Shown here: piece after piece, positions 1-4,994 of the stretch
How positions within the stretch are numbered: the stretch's first letter is position 1
Layout of the letters: each line of letters opens with the position of its first letter
Source of the DNA: Acidobacteriota bacterium
Lineage (GTDB): Bacteria > Acidobacteriota > Terriglobia > UBA7540
Direction: 5' to 3'
NCBI GenBank assembly: GCA_003165615.1
Contig: PLWR01000277.1
Location: 2,496 to 8,694 of the forward strand
Length of the DNA: 6,199 bases
Notes under the pieces: model-generated
The model's input: the letters and a program-made list of their open reading frames with translations, nothing else
The model's database searches: none
Told to the model about the DNA's origin: nothing
Position numbers and translations under genes: made by a program

Positions 1-484
1 GCCCGATGGGGATCATCGAGTCGATTGCCTTCAGACCCGTCTGCAGCGGCTCGCGCACGGGTTGGCGATCCACCACGCCCGGGGCGATGCGTTCCATGGG
101 GCTGTATTCATCGGTGATAACGGGTCCCTTGCCGTCGGTGGGGCGGCCGAGCGTATCCACCACGCGGCCCACCAGCGCCTCGCCCACCGGCACGGACATA
201 ATGCGTTTGGTGCGCTTGACGATGTCGCCTTCCTGGATCTTTGTGTAGTCGCCCAGCAGCACCGCGCTCACCTGGTCTTCTTCCAGGTTCAGCGCCAGCC
301 CCGCCACGTCGTGGGGCAGCGAGAGCAGTTCCCCGGCCATGACGCGGTCAAGGCCGTGGATGCGGGCAACGCCGTCTCCCACGGAAATGACCGAGCCCAC
401 TTCCGCCACCGTCACGGCGCGGTCAAAGTTCTCGATCTGTTCACGAATAATCTTGGTTATTTCGTCGGCTTTAATTTGTGCCAT
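1..484 (-). CDS. atpA: F1Fo ATP synthase subunit alpha, N-terminal part (cut by window edge)
   Basis: Alpha subunit of the F1 catalytic head; three copies alternate with beta subunits on the cytoplasmic side of the membrane and carry non-catalytic nucleotide sites. Only the first 161 residues are present. The protein begins [20 protein letters not shown], the usual alpha N-terminus whose first helix contacts subunit delta, and continues through the beta-barrel domain ([10 protein letters not shown], then [10 protein letters not shown]) into [10 protein letters not shown] and [12 protein letters not shown]. The window ends just before the Walker A loop expected next. The ATG at 484-482 is chosen because GAGG (494-491) lies 6 nt upstream. 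It is the fourth gene of the operon, 56 nt after atpH, a wider gap than between the other atp genes here. That gap holds a heptad repeat. Nothing in the visible part looks damaged. Confidence 0.97.
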   Translation of the reverse strand, partial: MAQIKADEITKIIREQIENFDRAVTVAEVGSVISVGDGVARIHGLDRVMAGELLSLPHDVAGLALNLEEDQVSAVLLGDYTKIQEGDIVKRTKRIMSVPVGEALVGRVVDTLGRPTDGKGPVITDEYSPMERIAPGVVDRQPVREPLQTGLKAIDSMIPIG

Positions 485-490
485 TTATTA

Positions 491-494
491 CCTC
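491..494 (-). promoter_or_regulatory. Ribosome binding site of atpA
   Basis: GAGG on the minus strand with a 6-nt AT-rich spacer (TAATAA) before the atpA ATG. This is a stronger site than those of the other atp genes here except atpF, fitting the need for more alpha than delta or b. It lies only 3 nt from the end of the heptad repeat, so folding of the repeat could affect its access (inference). Confidence 0.75.
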
Positions 495-497
495 GGC

Positions 498-523
498 GAT
501 TGGTGATTGGTGATTGGTGATTG
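498..523 (+). repeat. Heptanucleotide tandem repeat in the atpH-atpA gap
   Basis: Three perfect copies of GATTGGT (498-504, 505-511, 512-518) followed by a partial copy GATTG (519-523); on the transcribed strand the unit reads ACCAATC. The array is noncoding and sits between the atpH stop and the atpA ribosome binding site. It resembles in style the short heptamer arrays (STRR) known from cyanobacterial genomes, although the unit is not one I can assign. Copy number is likely to vary between relatives through strand slippage (inference). Confidence 0.9.
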
Positions 524-537
524 CGCCAACCACCAAT
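499..537 (-). promoter_or_regulatory. Possible multi-register hairpin upstream of atpA
   Basis: In the transcript the arm ATTGGTG (537-531) is perfectly complementary to CACCAAT, which occurs three times downstream because of the heptad repeat (519-513, 512-506, 505-499). A 7-bp stem can therefore form with loops of 11, 18 or 25 nt. No U-run follows, so this is not a standard intrinsic terminator. A role in setting atpA translation or protecting an mRNA end is possible but unproven. Confidence 0.45.
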
Positions 538-540
538 AAC

Positions 541-1080
541 TCATTGCGCCAGCAACTGTCCCCGCAGCCGGTCCAAGCTGCCGCGAATCGAGCCGTCAAA
601 TACGGTGCTCCCGATTTGCGCCACCAGGCCGCCTATCAAGCCACCATCAAGATGGAATTCCAATTCTGATTGTTTCCCGGTGAGCTCATTGAATCGCGCC
701 TGCAAAAGTCTCTGCTCGTCCTGCGACAGGCCGGAGGCGGAAGATATCTTCACCCGCACGATTCCCAGGCGCGCGTAAGCAACATTGCGAAAAGCCTGGA
801 TAGTTTCCTCGATCAGTGGCATCCGGTAATGGCTCATCAGCACCCGCAGGAAATTGAGCGTAATGTGCGAACTGCCCATTCTTCCCGCAAGGGCTTCCAG
901 CACCCTTAACTTCTGCGCCATGCCCACGGCAGGGGTATCGCAAACCTCGCGAAATTCCAGGCTCTGGGTATAAGCCGCGCCGAAATCTTCCAATTCGCTC
1001 AGTACCTGGCGGTAATTCCCTGTGGGAGCAACCACATCCGCAAGGGCGCGCGCGTAGCGATTGGCAATGACTGTCGGCAT
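541..1080 (-). CDS. atpH: F1Fo ATP synthase subunit delta (OSCP family)
   Basis: Subunit delta caps the F1 head and joins the alpha N-terminus to the two b-type stalk subunits, forming part of the stator. The 179-residue length is normal for the family. The N-terminus MPTVIANRYARAL is the typical start of the six-helix N-terminal domain. The C-terminal domain has the delta signature region around residues 142-175 (HLDGGLIGGLVAQIGSTVFD, then GSIRGSLDRLR). The start codon ATG at 1080-1078 lies 2 nt after the atpF stop, with only a weak GGA upstream, so translation is probably coupled to atpF. Position between atpF and atpA matches standard atp operon order. Nothing odd is seen inside the protein. 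Confidence 0.97.
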   Translation of the reverse strand: MPTVIANRYARALADVVAPTGNYRQVLSELEDFGAAYTQSLEFREVCDTPAVGMAQKLRVLEALAGRMGSSHITLNFLRVLMSHYRMPLIEETIQAFRNVAYARLGIVRVKISSASGLSQDEQRLLQARFNELTGKQSELEFHLDGGLIGGLVAQIGSTVFDGSIRGSLDRLRGQLLAQ

Positions 1081-1082
1081 AG

Positions 1083-1694
1083 CTAGTTTTTCCGTTCTTT
1101 GGACTGGATGGTAGCCACAAACTGCGTCACCAGGCGCTGGCGGCTGGAGTCATCCAGGCGGGCGCGAATCAATTCCTCTGCCAGGGTGCCGGATTTCTGC
1201 GCAGCGTATTTTTTCAGTTCCAGCTTGGCCCCCCGCACCGCGACATTCGTTTGGGCGCGTGCAGATTCCAGAATGCGGGCCGCTTCCTCCGCGCCCGCCT
1301 GTTGCAAGCGCTGGCGTTCCGCTTCCATTTCGCTCGTGGCGGAAACCTTGAAGGCGGCAATTTCCGCTTCCAGCCCCCGCAGTTTTTCTTCCACTGCCTG
1401 GAGTTGGGCTTGCGAGGCTTCCAGAGCCTTACGGCCCTCGTCCAGACTTTTCTGGATGGAGGCGGAGCGCGAGGTGAAGAATTCCGCCAGTGGCTTGCGC
1501 AGAAGATAACCGAGACCGCCCACGAGAATGGCAAAGTTGATGACTTTGTAGAGCAATTCGCGGGGTGGCTCGGAATTTTCCTCTTTCGATGCCGGCTCAG
1601 CCCCCTGCGCCCACGCCAACCGGGCGGAGGCAAACCCTGCCAGGCAAATCCCCAGAAGAGCGAACAAGGCGGCTTGGCGCAGCGTACGGATCAA
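1083..1694 (-). CDS. atpF: F1Fo ATP synthase subunit b, with N-terminal signal peptide
   Basis: Peripheral stalk subunit that holds F1 to the membrane sector. With the TTG start at 1694-1692 the product has 203 residues. It has a basic, hydrophobic leader (residues 1-29, IRTLRQAALFALLGICLAG, cleavage likely after AWA at 27-29), a short acidic linker, a membrane segment at about 48-66 (VINFAILVGGLGYLLRKPL), then a long charged coiled-coil helix to the end. The start is chosen because GGGAGG (1708-1703) lies 8 nt upstream. The TTG overlaps the TGA stop of the preceding b' gene by 2 nt, typical of translational coupling. The frame also extends upstream to another TTG at 1772, but that would put some 26 non-hydrophobic residues before the leader. 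A signal peptide fits an N-out, C-in topology for b. It is distinct from the b' protein just upstream; together they probably form a b/b' heterodimer. Confidence 0.93.
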   Translation of the reverse strand: MIRTLRQAALFALLGICLAGFASARLAWAQGAEPASKEENSEPPRELLYKVINFAILVGGLGYLLRKPLAEFFTSRSASIQKSLDEGRKALEASQAQLQAVEEKLRGLEAEIAAFKVSATSEMEAERQRLQQAGAEEAARILESARAQTNVAVRGAKLELKKYAAQKSGTLAEELIRARLDDSSRQRLVTQFVATIQSKERKN

Positions 1695-2164
1695 AGTTGA
1701 GCCCTCCCACCGCCAGAAAGGGAACCAGGCCCCACCAGACTTTCGGAAATCTCTTCCGCCAGGGGCTGGCAAGCGGTGTCCAATTCTGCTTTCGCCCGAG
1801 CCACTTCTGCGGCCAGCTCGGCCTGCGCCTCGCGAATTACCACGTCAGCCTGCTCGCGAGCTTTTCGCAGGGCCGCATCGCGCTGCTCCAGGTTGGTGTG
1901 CCGGTCCGTCTCCCGCTGCCGGTAGACTTCCTGCCGGGCGGCTTGAAAGGCCGCTTCATACTCGCGCGTTTTGGTTGCTGCCGCTGTAGTTTGTTCGCGC
2001 GCCCGCGCCAGGGCGCCCACCGTCAACTCCTCGCGCTGCTTCATCACCGCCGTCAGAGGACGGAATAGAATCCGGTCAAGAATGACAAAAAGGAGGAAGA
2101 GCAAGATGACCGTGGGGATGGCCTCGAGGAACAATTGCCCGAGTTGATGGAACGTGTCACCCAT
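1691..2164 (-). CDS. atpF: F1Fo ATP synthase second b-type subunit (b')
   Basis: A 157-residue peripheral stalk protein of the b/b' family. It begins MGDTFHQLGQLFLEAIPTVI, has a single membrane segment at about residues 13-34 (ILLFLLFVILDRILF), then FRPLTAVMKQREE and a long coiled coil rich in Ala, Glu, Arg and Gln (about 40-140). No signal peptide is present, unlike the b protein that follows. Two different b-type genes side by side point to a heterodimeric stalk, known from cyanobacteria, chloroplasts, alphaproteobacteria and several other phyla. It is the first gene of the operon in this window: a promoter lies about 50-80 nt upstream, and no a or c subunit gene precedes it. The site before the ATG is weak (GAGG 13 nt away). 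The last residues (GPGSLSGGGRAQL) look like a non-helical tail whose codons contain the atpF ribosome binding site. Confidence 0.93.
   Translation of the reverse strand: MGDTFHQLGQLFLEAIPTVILLFLLFVILDRILFRPLTAVMKQREELTVGALARAREQTTAAATKTREYEAAFQAARQEVYRQRETDRHTNLEQRDAALRKAREQADVVIREAQAELAAEVARAKAELDTACQPLAEEISESLVGPGSLSGGGRAQL
1703..1708 (-). promoter_or_regulatory. Ribosome binding site that decides the TTG start of atpF
   Basis: GGGAGG on the minus strand, 8 nt before the TTG at 1694-1692. It lies within the last codons of the b' gene (GGT GGG AGG GCT). It supports the short 203-residue form of subunit b over the longer open frame. Confidence 0.8.
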
Positions 2165-2216
2165 TTGAGAAGCTAAGCCTCACGGGCAAGCGTTTCGTGC
2201 GCAGCGAAGATTGGCA

Positions 2217-2246
2217 AATGTAGCACGCTGGTTTTACAGGTGTCAA
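2217..2246 (-). promoter_or_regulatory. Sigma70-type promoter of the atp operon
   Basis: On the minus strand a perfect -35 TTGACA (2246-2241) is followed after 18 nt by TACATT (2222-2217), which matches the -10 consensus at four of six positions. Transcription should start near 2210, giving a leader of roughly 45 nt before the b' ATG at 2164. The surrounding gap is more AT-rich than the genes. This is the best promoter match in the window and fits its place at the head of the atp genes. Confidence 0.75.
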
Positions 2247-2275
2247 GGAAAACGGCGCAAAATCTTGAGCCCATT

Positions 2276-2332
2276 TTGTCCGATAGTGCCTTGATTCTAT
2301 TTGGGTTACTTGTCCGTGCGCTCGATTCTAAT
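2276..2332 (-). repeat. Imperfect direct repeat upstream of the atp promoter
   Basis: On the plus strand TTGTCCG at 2276-2282 followed by GATTCTA at 2293-2299 recurs as TTGTCCG at 2310-2316 followed by GATTCTA at 2324-2330. A third partial copy, TTGTCCA, is at 2358-2364. The two full copies lie about 65-120 nt upstream of the predicted atp transcription start. They could be activator sites or just an old duplication. The rest of the 2165-2422 gap, apart from the promoter, shows nothing I can name. Confidence 0.4.
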
Positions 2333-2422
2333 GGCGCGACATAGGACTTGCGTATTATTGTCCATACTAACACGGACGATGCCATTTCTACCTCAACCTC
2401 CCGAGACTTCTATCGGCGGCTT

Positions 2423-3799
2423 TCACTCAAACTTGATGAATCCCGGGTTGAGGATGCCTTGGGGGTCGAACTTCTGCTTTGCCTCGAGGACGGTCTCCCA
2501 ATGCTCGCCATAGTGAGCTTTCCATGCCGCGTGGTCAAAATTGATCCAGCCGGATAGATAGCGCTTGCCGCCCATCATGCTGGAAGCCTGGCTCGCCATG
2601 CCCAAGCGCGGCAATACCTCGTTCACAAACTGCGGCGGGACGGCAGGCAGAATTCCGAAGCCCATCAGGAATTCACTTTGGGGACGCATGAAGAGCGGTG
2701 CGCGCGACGCCGTCCCCCGTGCCGGCCACAGCAGGATGTGCCCGCCCACCAGGGCTTGCGGCGGCAGGTTGGCGAGCACCTGCGAGATGTACATCGACGT
2801 GGTCTGCCAGGGCAGAACGTATTCCATCCACGGGTGCGCGTAGTCCCAATAGCCTCCGCGCTTCCAGAGGGCAAAAAGATTGTCAAGCCGGGTGAAGAAT
2901 TCCGCGATCTCGCCGTCCTCGGTGTGAACGTGTTTGTAAAACTTCAGCCCCGCCAGTTTTTCCGCGGCGTCTTCGGGTAATTCACTCTCCTCCGTCTCCA
3001 CCGTCGCGTGCAACGGAAAGAACCATTGCGCGAAGGGTTGGCGCTGCCCTGCTACTTTCTTGAAGCCCTGTGGACAGGGTACGCACCACGATTCCAAATT
3101 GTCGAAGCGGGCATCGTTCATCACGGTTTTCAGGTCACCGAGCAGGGCAGCCAGATCATCATAGAGAAGGTGGAAGCTGCGAAAGCGCGGCGGGTGACGG
3201 CGGACTTTGAGCACCGCTTCGGTGATGACTCCGAATTGACCGGCGCCGCAGCGGGCGGCGTCAAACAAGTCGCGATTCTCGCCCTCGGAGCAGCGCACGA
3301 TTTCGCCCGCGCCGGTCACCACTTCCAGTTCCAGACAGTTGTCCGCCTGGGTGCCGTGCCGCCAGGAGGCCACGCCCAACCCGCCCATGGAAAGCGTTCC
3401 ACCCACAGTGACGTCGAGATTATTGGTTAGGACCGGAGGCGAGAGGCGCTGCGGCGCGAGGTGCTCCACCAACGCCCGCCACTTGATCCCCCCCTGCGCG
3501 GTAACTGCACCTTCAGTAACGCGCGTGACCTGGTTGAGCGAGGTCATGTCCAGCACGATCTGGTCGGAAAGCGACTGCCCGGTTTGCGAGTGCCCACCGC
3601 CACGCGTTGCCACCGAGAGAGAATTGCGCGCCGCGAACTTGATCACCCGCGCCACGTCTTGCGCCGACGCCGGGCACACCACCACCTGCGGCTTGCGCAC
3701 CACGATGCGGCCAAAGTCGGTCGCCACCGCGTCGCGCGCAGCGTCATCGGTCAAAACCCTGCCAGAAATTTCTTGACCCAGCTCGTTTGCCCAACTCAT
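2423..3799 (-). CDS. FAD-binding oxidoreductase, cytokinin dehydrogenase-like
   Basis: A 458-residue flavoprotein of the VAO/PCMH family. The N-terminal half is the FAD domain (about 33-200): RGGGHSQTGQS with His70 as the likely covalent FAD attachment site, TVGGTLSMGGLGVASWRHG (131-149), then LELEVVTGAGEIVRCS and CGAGQFGVITEAVLKV. The C-terminal half resembles the cytokinin-binding domain, with FDNLESW (232-238), AHPWMEYVLP (321-330) and a final DPQGILNPG (445-453). The layout and these motifs match plant CKX enzymes, which oxidise the side chain of isoprenoid cytokinins. However, the position aligned with the catalytic Asp of maize CKX is Asn126 here (TNNLDVTVGG), while the Glu in FDNLE (Glu236) appears kept. 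The true substrate is therefore uncertain. There is no signal peptide, so it is probably cytoplasmic. The start has GGAG 5 nt upstream. The gene follows the DUF3224 gene by 14 nt and is probably cotranscribed with it. Confidence 0.88.
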   Translation of the reverse strand: MSWANELGQEISGRVLTDDAARDAVATDFGRIVVRKPQVVVCPASAQDVARVIKFAARNSLSVATRGGGHSQTGQSLSDQIVLDMTSLNQVTRVTEGAVTAQGGIKWRALVEHLAPQRLSPPVLTNNLDVTVGGTLSMGGLGVASWRHGTQADNCLELEVVTGAGEIVRCSEGENRDLFDAARCGAGQFGVITEAVLKVRRHPPRFRSFHLLYDDLAALLGDLKTVMNDARFDNLESWCVPCPQGFKKVAGQRQPFAQWFFPLHATVETEESELPEDAAEKLAGLKFYKHVHTEDGEIAEFFTRLDNLFALWKRGGYWDYAHPWMEYVLPWQTTSMYISQVLANLPPQALVGGHILLWPARGTASRAPLFMRPQSEFLMGFGILPAVPPQFVNEVLPRLGMASQASSMMGGKRYLSGWINFDHAAWKAHYGEHWETVLEAKQKFDPQGILNPGFIKFE

Positions 3800-3813
3800 G
3801 CCATCTCCGATTT

Positions 3814-4218
3814 TCAGTGAGTTTCAGGAAGCCTGTAGTCGAACTCGTAGAAATGCTTTCCCTCTTCGATCTTAATCGTCATCTTGCCCGCGAGTCCCAC
3901 CAATTGACCCGTGCCGGAGTCCGGGACCACAGTGAGGCTCAGTTCCGGTGCACCGCGTGTCATCGTGCCACTATGCTGAAGTACAAAGGTACCGCTGCGG
4001 CCATGCAATGTTCCGTTCACTCGCTCAATGGCAACGTAGCCAGCCGAGCCCTTGACCTCGGTCATGGCGGTCAGCATCTCGCCCTTGCTCGTCGCTTCAA
4101 GATCGCCGGAAAATTTCTTGTCAATCGACATCCTGCCGAGGTTGGCGCTCTCGGCTTCCTTGTTGTCCGGCTTCTGAGGAACTAACTTCACCTCAAACGT
4201 TCCACTGGCATGCATCAT
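3814..4218 (-). CDS. DUF3224 domain-containing protein
   Basis: A protein of 134 residues that matches the DUF3224 family over its full length. Recognisable family segments are [67 protein letters not shown] and [20 protein letters not shown]. The family is thought to form a small beta-barrel like that of SO1590 (allene-oxide-cyclase-barrel-like); no biochemical role is known to me. The ATG at 4218-4216 is preferred because AAGGAG (4233-4228) is 9 nt upstream. A GTG at 4224-4222 is only 3 nt from that site, too close; an ATG at 4215 is also possible. No signal peptide or membrane segment is seen. It lies 86 nt after higA and 14 nt before the FAD oxidoreductase, which suggests a two-gene unit, but a shared pathway is only an inference. 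Confidence 0.9.
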   Translation of the reverse strand: MMHASGTFEVKLVPQKPDNKEAESANLGRMSIDKKFSGDLEATSKGEMLTAMTEVKGSAGYVAIERVNGTLHGRSGTFVLQHSGTMTRGAPELSLTVVPDSGTGQLVGLAGKMTIKIEEGKHFYEFDYRLPETH

Positions 4219-4227
4219 AAGCACTGT

Positions 4228-4233
4228 CTCCTT
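4228..4233 (-). promoter_or_regulatory. Ribosome binding site that decides the DUF3224 start
   Basis: AAGGAG on the minus strand, 9 nt before the ATG at 4218 and 3 nt before the in-frame GTG at 4224. The spacing favours the ATG. Confidence 0.75.
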
Positions 4234-4304
4234 CTGGACTGTACATGAGAAAAGCCCACGGACATGAATTCACGGGTTGTAGCTGGCGAGCCTAATGGCA
4301 TTGT

Positions 4305-4607
4305 CTAATGGGCGTGGAGTTCTTCGAGGTACTGCCGCCGAACCTTGATCTTGCTTTCGTCCTTGCGGGCGGCTGCCAGGTCGTAGGCAAGCTGCATACG
4401 CAGCCATGTTTCCGCCGCGCTGCCGAAAGCCTTAGCGAGCCGGATCGCCATCTCCGGGCTGATTGCAGCCTTGCCGTTCACCACGTTGTTGAGTGCCTGC
4501 CGGGTGACGCCAAGGACCTTTGCCCCTTCCGTCACAGACAGGCCCAAGGGTTCAAGGCAAGCGGTTCGTATGCTGCGTCCGGGATGGGGTGGGTTTTTCA
4601 TGGGCAT
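4305..4607 (-). CDS. higA: HigA-family antitoxin, XRE-type helix-turn-helix
   Basis: Antitoxin and likely autorepressor of the HigBA module; it binds HigB and the module's operator. The protein has 100 residues. The N-terminus [14 protein letters not shown] is typical of the HigA/VapI family. The helix-turn-helix covers about residues 26-47 ([20 protein letters not shown]), followed by the conserved [20 protein letters not shown] (49-68) and a helical tail ([13 protein letters not shown]). The ATG at 4607 has AAGGA 8 nt upstream; a second ATG two codons later (4601) is too far from it. It starts 20 nt after the higB stop, the toxin-first order usual for HigBA. No damage is visible, so the module is probably intact. 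Confidence 0.95.
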   Translation of the reverse strand: MPMKNPPHPGRSIRTACLEPLGLSVTEGAKVLGVTRQALNNVVNGKAAISPEMAIRLAKAFGSAAETWLRMQLAYDLAAARKDESKIKVRRQYLEELHAH

Positions 4608-4627
4608 GGTGTCTTTCCTTTCGTCAC

Positions 4628-4906
4628 CTAATGGTAATCAATCAGTTCAATATCAAACGCATCAGCGCCTTGAAAACGAAAAATGACGCGCCAGTTGGCC
4701 CGAACCGTCACTGACCAGAAGCCGTTCAAATCACCTTTGAGCGGATGCAGGCGATAACCCGGAAGGTTAAGTGCCTGCGGCGCGTCGGCCTCATCGAGGC
4801 GGCCCAGAATGTCCTCAACCGTTTCCAGCAAATCGGACCGTATCCCGCTCCGGTCGCCCCGCTCGTAGAGCCGCTTCAGGCGCCGGTGTTTGAAGCTCCT
4901 AATCAT
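4628..4906 (-). CDS. higB: HigB-family toxin, RelE-like mRNA interferase
   Basis: Toxin of the HigBA module, a ribosome-dependent RNase of the RelE/HigB fold that cuts mRNA during translation. From the ATG at 4906 the protein has 92 residues: [18 protein letters not shown], then [15 protein letters not shown], then [17 protein letters not shown], ending ELIDYH. Length and numbering match Proteus HigB, whose active-site residues as I recall are His54, Asp90, Tyr91 and His92; all four occur at these exact positions here. An upstream in-frame GTG at 4936 would add ten residues, but it lies inside the putative promoter and operator and the family starts at MI(R/K)SF. No ribosome binding site precedes the ATG; the predicted transcription start is only 1-2 nt upstream, so the mRNA may be leaderless. 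The gene lies 88 nt after the GH13 gene. Confidence 0.94.
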   Translation of the reverse strand: MIRSFKHRRLKRLYERGDRSGIRSDLLETVEDILGRLDEADAPQALNLPGYRLHPLKGDLNGFWSVTVRANWRVIFRFQGADAFDIELIDYH

Positions 4907-4914
4907 GAGGGTAC

Positions 4915-4943
4915 ACCGTAAAGTGAAACTTGTCACTTGTCAA
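4915..4943 (-). promoter_or_regulatory. Putative higBA promoter
   Basis: On the minus strand a perfect TTGACA (4943-4938) is followed after 17 nt by TACGGT (4920-4915), which keeps the three most important -10 bases (T, A and final T) but is otherwise weak. Only 8 nt separate the -10 from the higB ATG. The -35 lies inside the palindrome at 4934-4946, so a bound HigA would block it. Confidence 0.55.
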
Positions 4944-4946
4944 GTG
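4921..4946. promoter_or_regulatory. Putative HigA operator: overlapping inverted repeats
   Basis: CACTTG-T-CAAGTG (4934-4946) is a perfect palindrome with a single central base. It overlaps a second inverted repeat, AAGTGA (4921-4926) with TCACTT (4933-4938), separated by 6 nt. Both cover the -35 and spacer of the putative higBA promoter. Operators at this place are usual for autoregulated HigBA modules; binding here is inferred. Confidence 0.6.
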
Positions 4947-4994
4947 TCGGATTCGTGCAGGGGACAACCATCTGTCTGCGCCAGCCACGCGGCG

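Noticed and set aside
62..520. Long plus-strand open frames opposite atpA and elsewhere (also 1251-1700, 3008-3430 and 3339-3776).
   Set aside because: They are antisense shadows of well-recognised minus-strand genes, rich in His, Arg and Pro as expected from GC-rich reverse complements, with no family resemblance.
1695..1772. An upstream extension of subunit b to a TTG at 1772.
   Set aside because: It would overlap the b' gene by 82 nt, place a polar stretch before the signal peptide and ignore the GGGAGG site located for the TTG at 1694.
2173..2385. A 70-codon minus-strand open frame in the gap before the b' gene, with GAGG 5 nt before its ATG.
   Set aside because: The frame contains the whole atp promoter, the product has no recognisable motif, and the ribosome-site match can arise by chance. 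A short leader peptide cannot be fully excluded but is not supported.
2386..2422. A terminator after the FAD oxidoreductase gene.
   Set aside because: CCGA and TCGG can form only a 4-bp stem and no T-run follows.
4225..4304. A separate promoter for the DUF3224 gene, with TACAGT near 4245 as -10.
   Set aside because: No -35-like hexamer lies at a suitable distance and the start point would fall on the ribosome binding site. Transcription from higBA read-through or an unrecognised promoter is as likely.
4907..4936. A GTG start for higB at 4936 giving 102 residues.
   Set aside because: The extra ten residues are not part of the family, and the codons overlap the putative promoter spacer and operator. 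The 92-residue form puts His54, Asp90, Tyr91 and His92 at the known family positions.
4947..4994. A terminator after the GH13 gene.
   Set aside because: Only a weak CGCC/GGCG pairing is present and no T-run follows on the minus strand.
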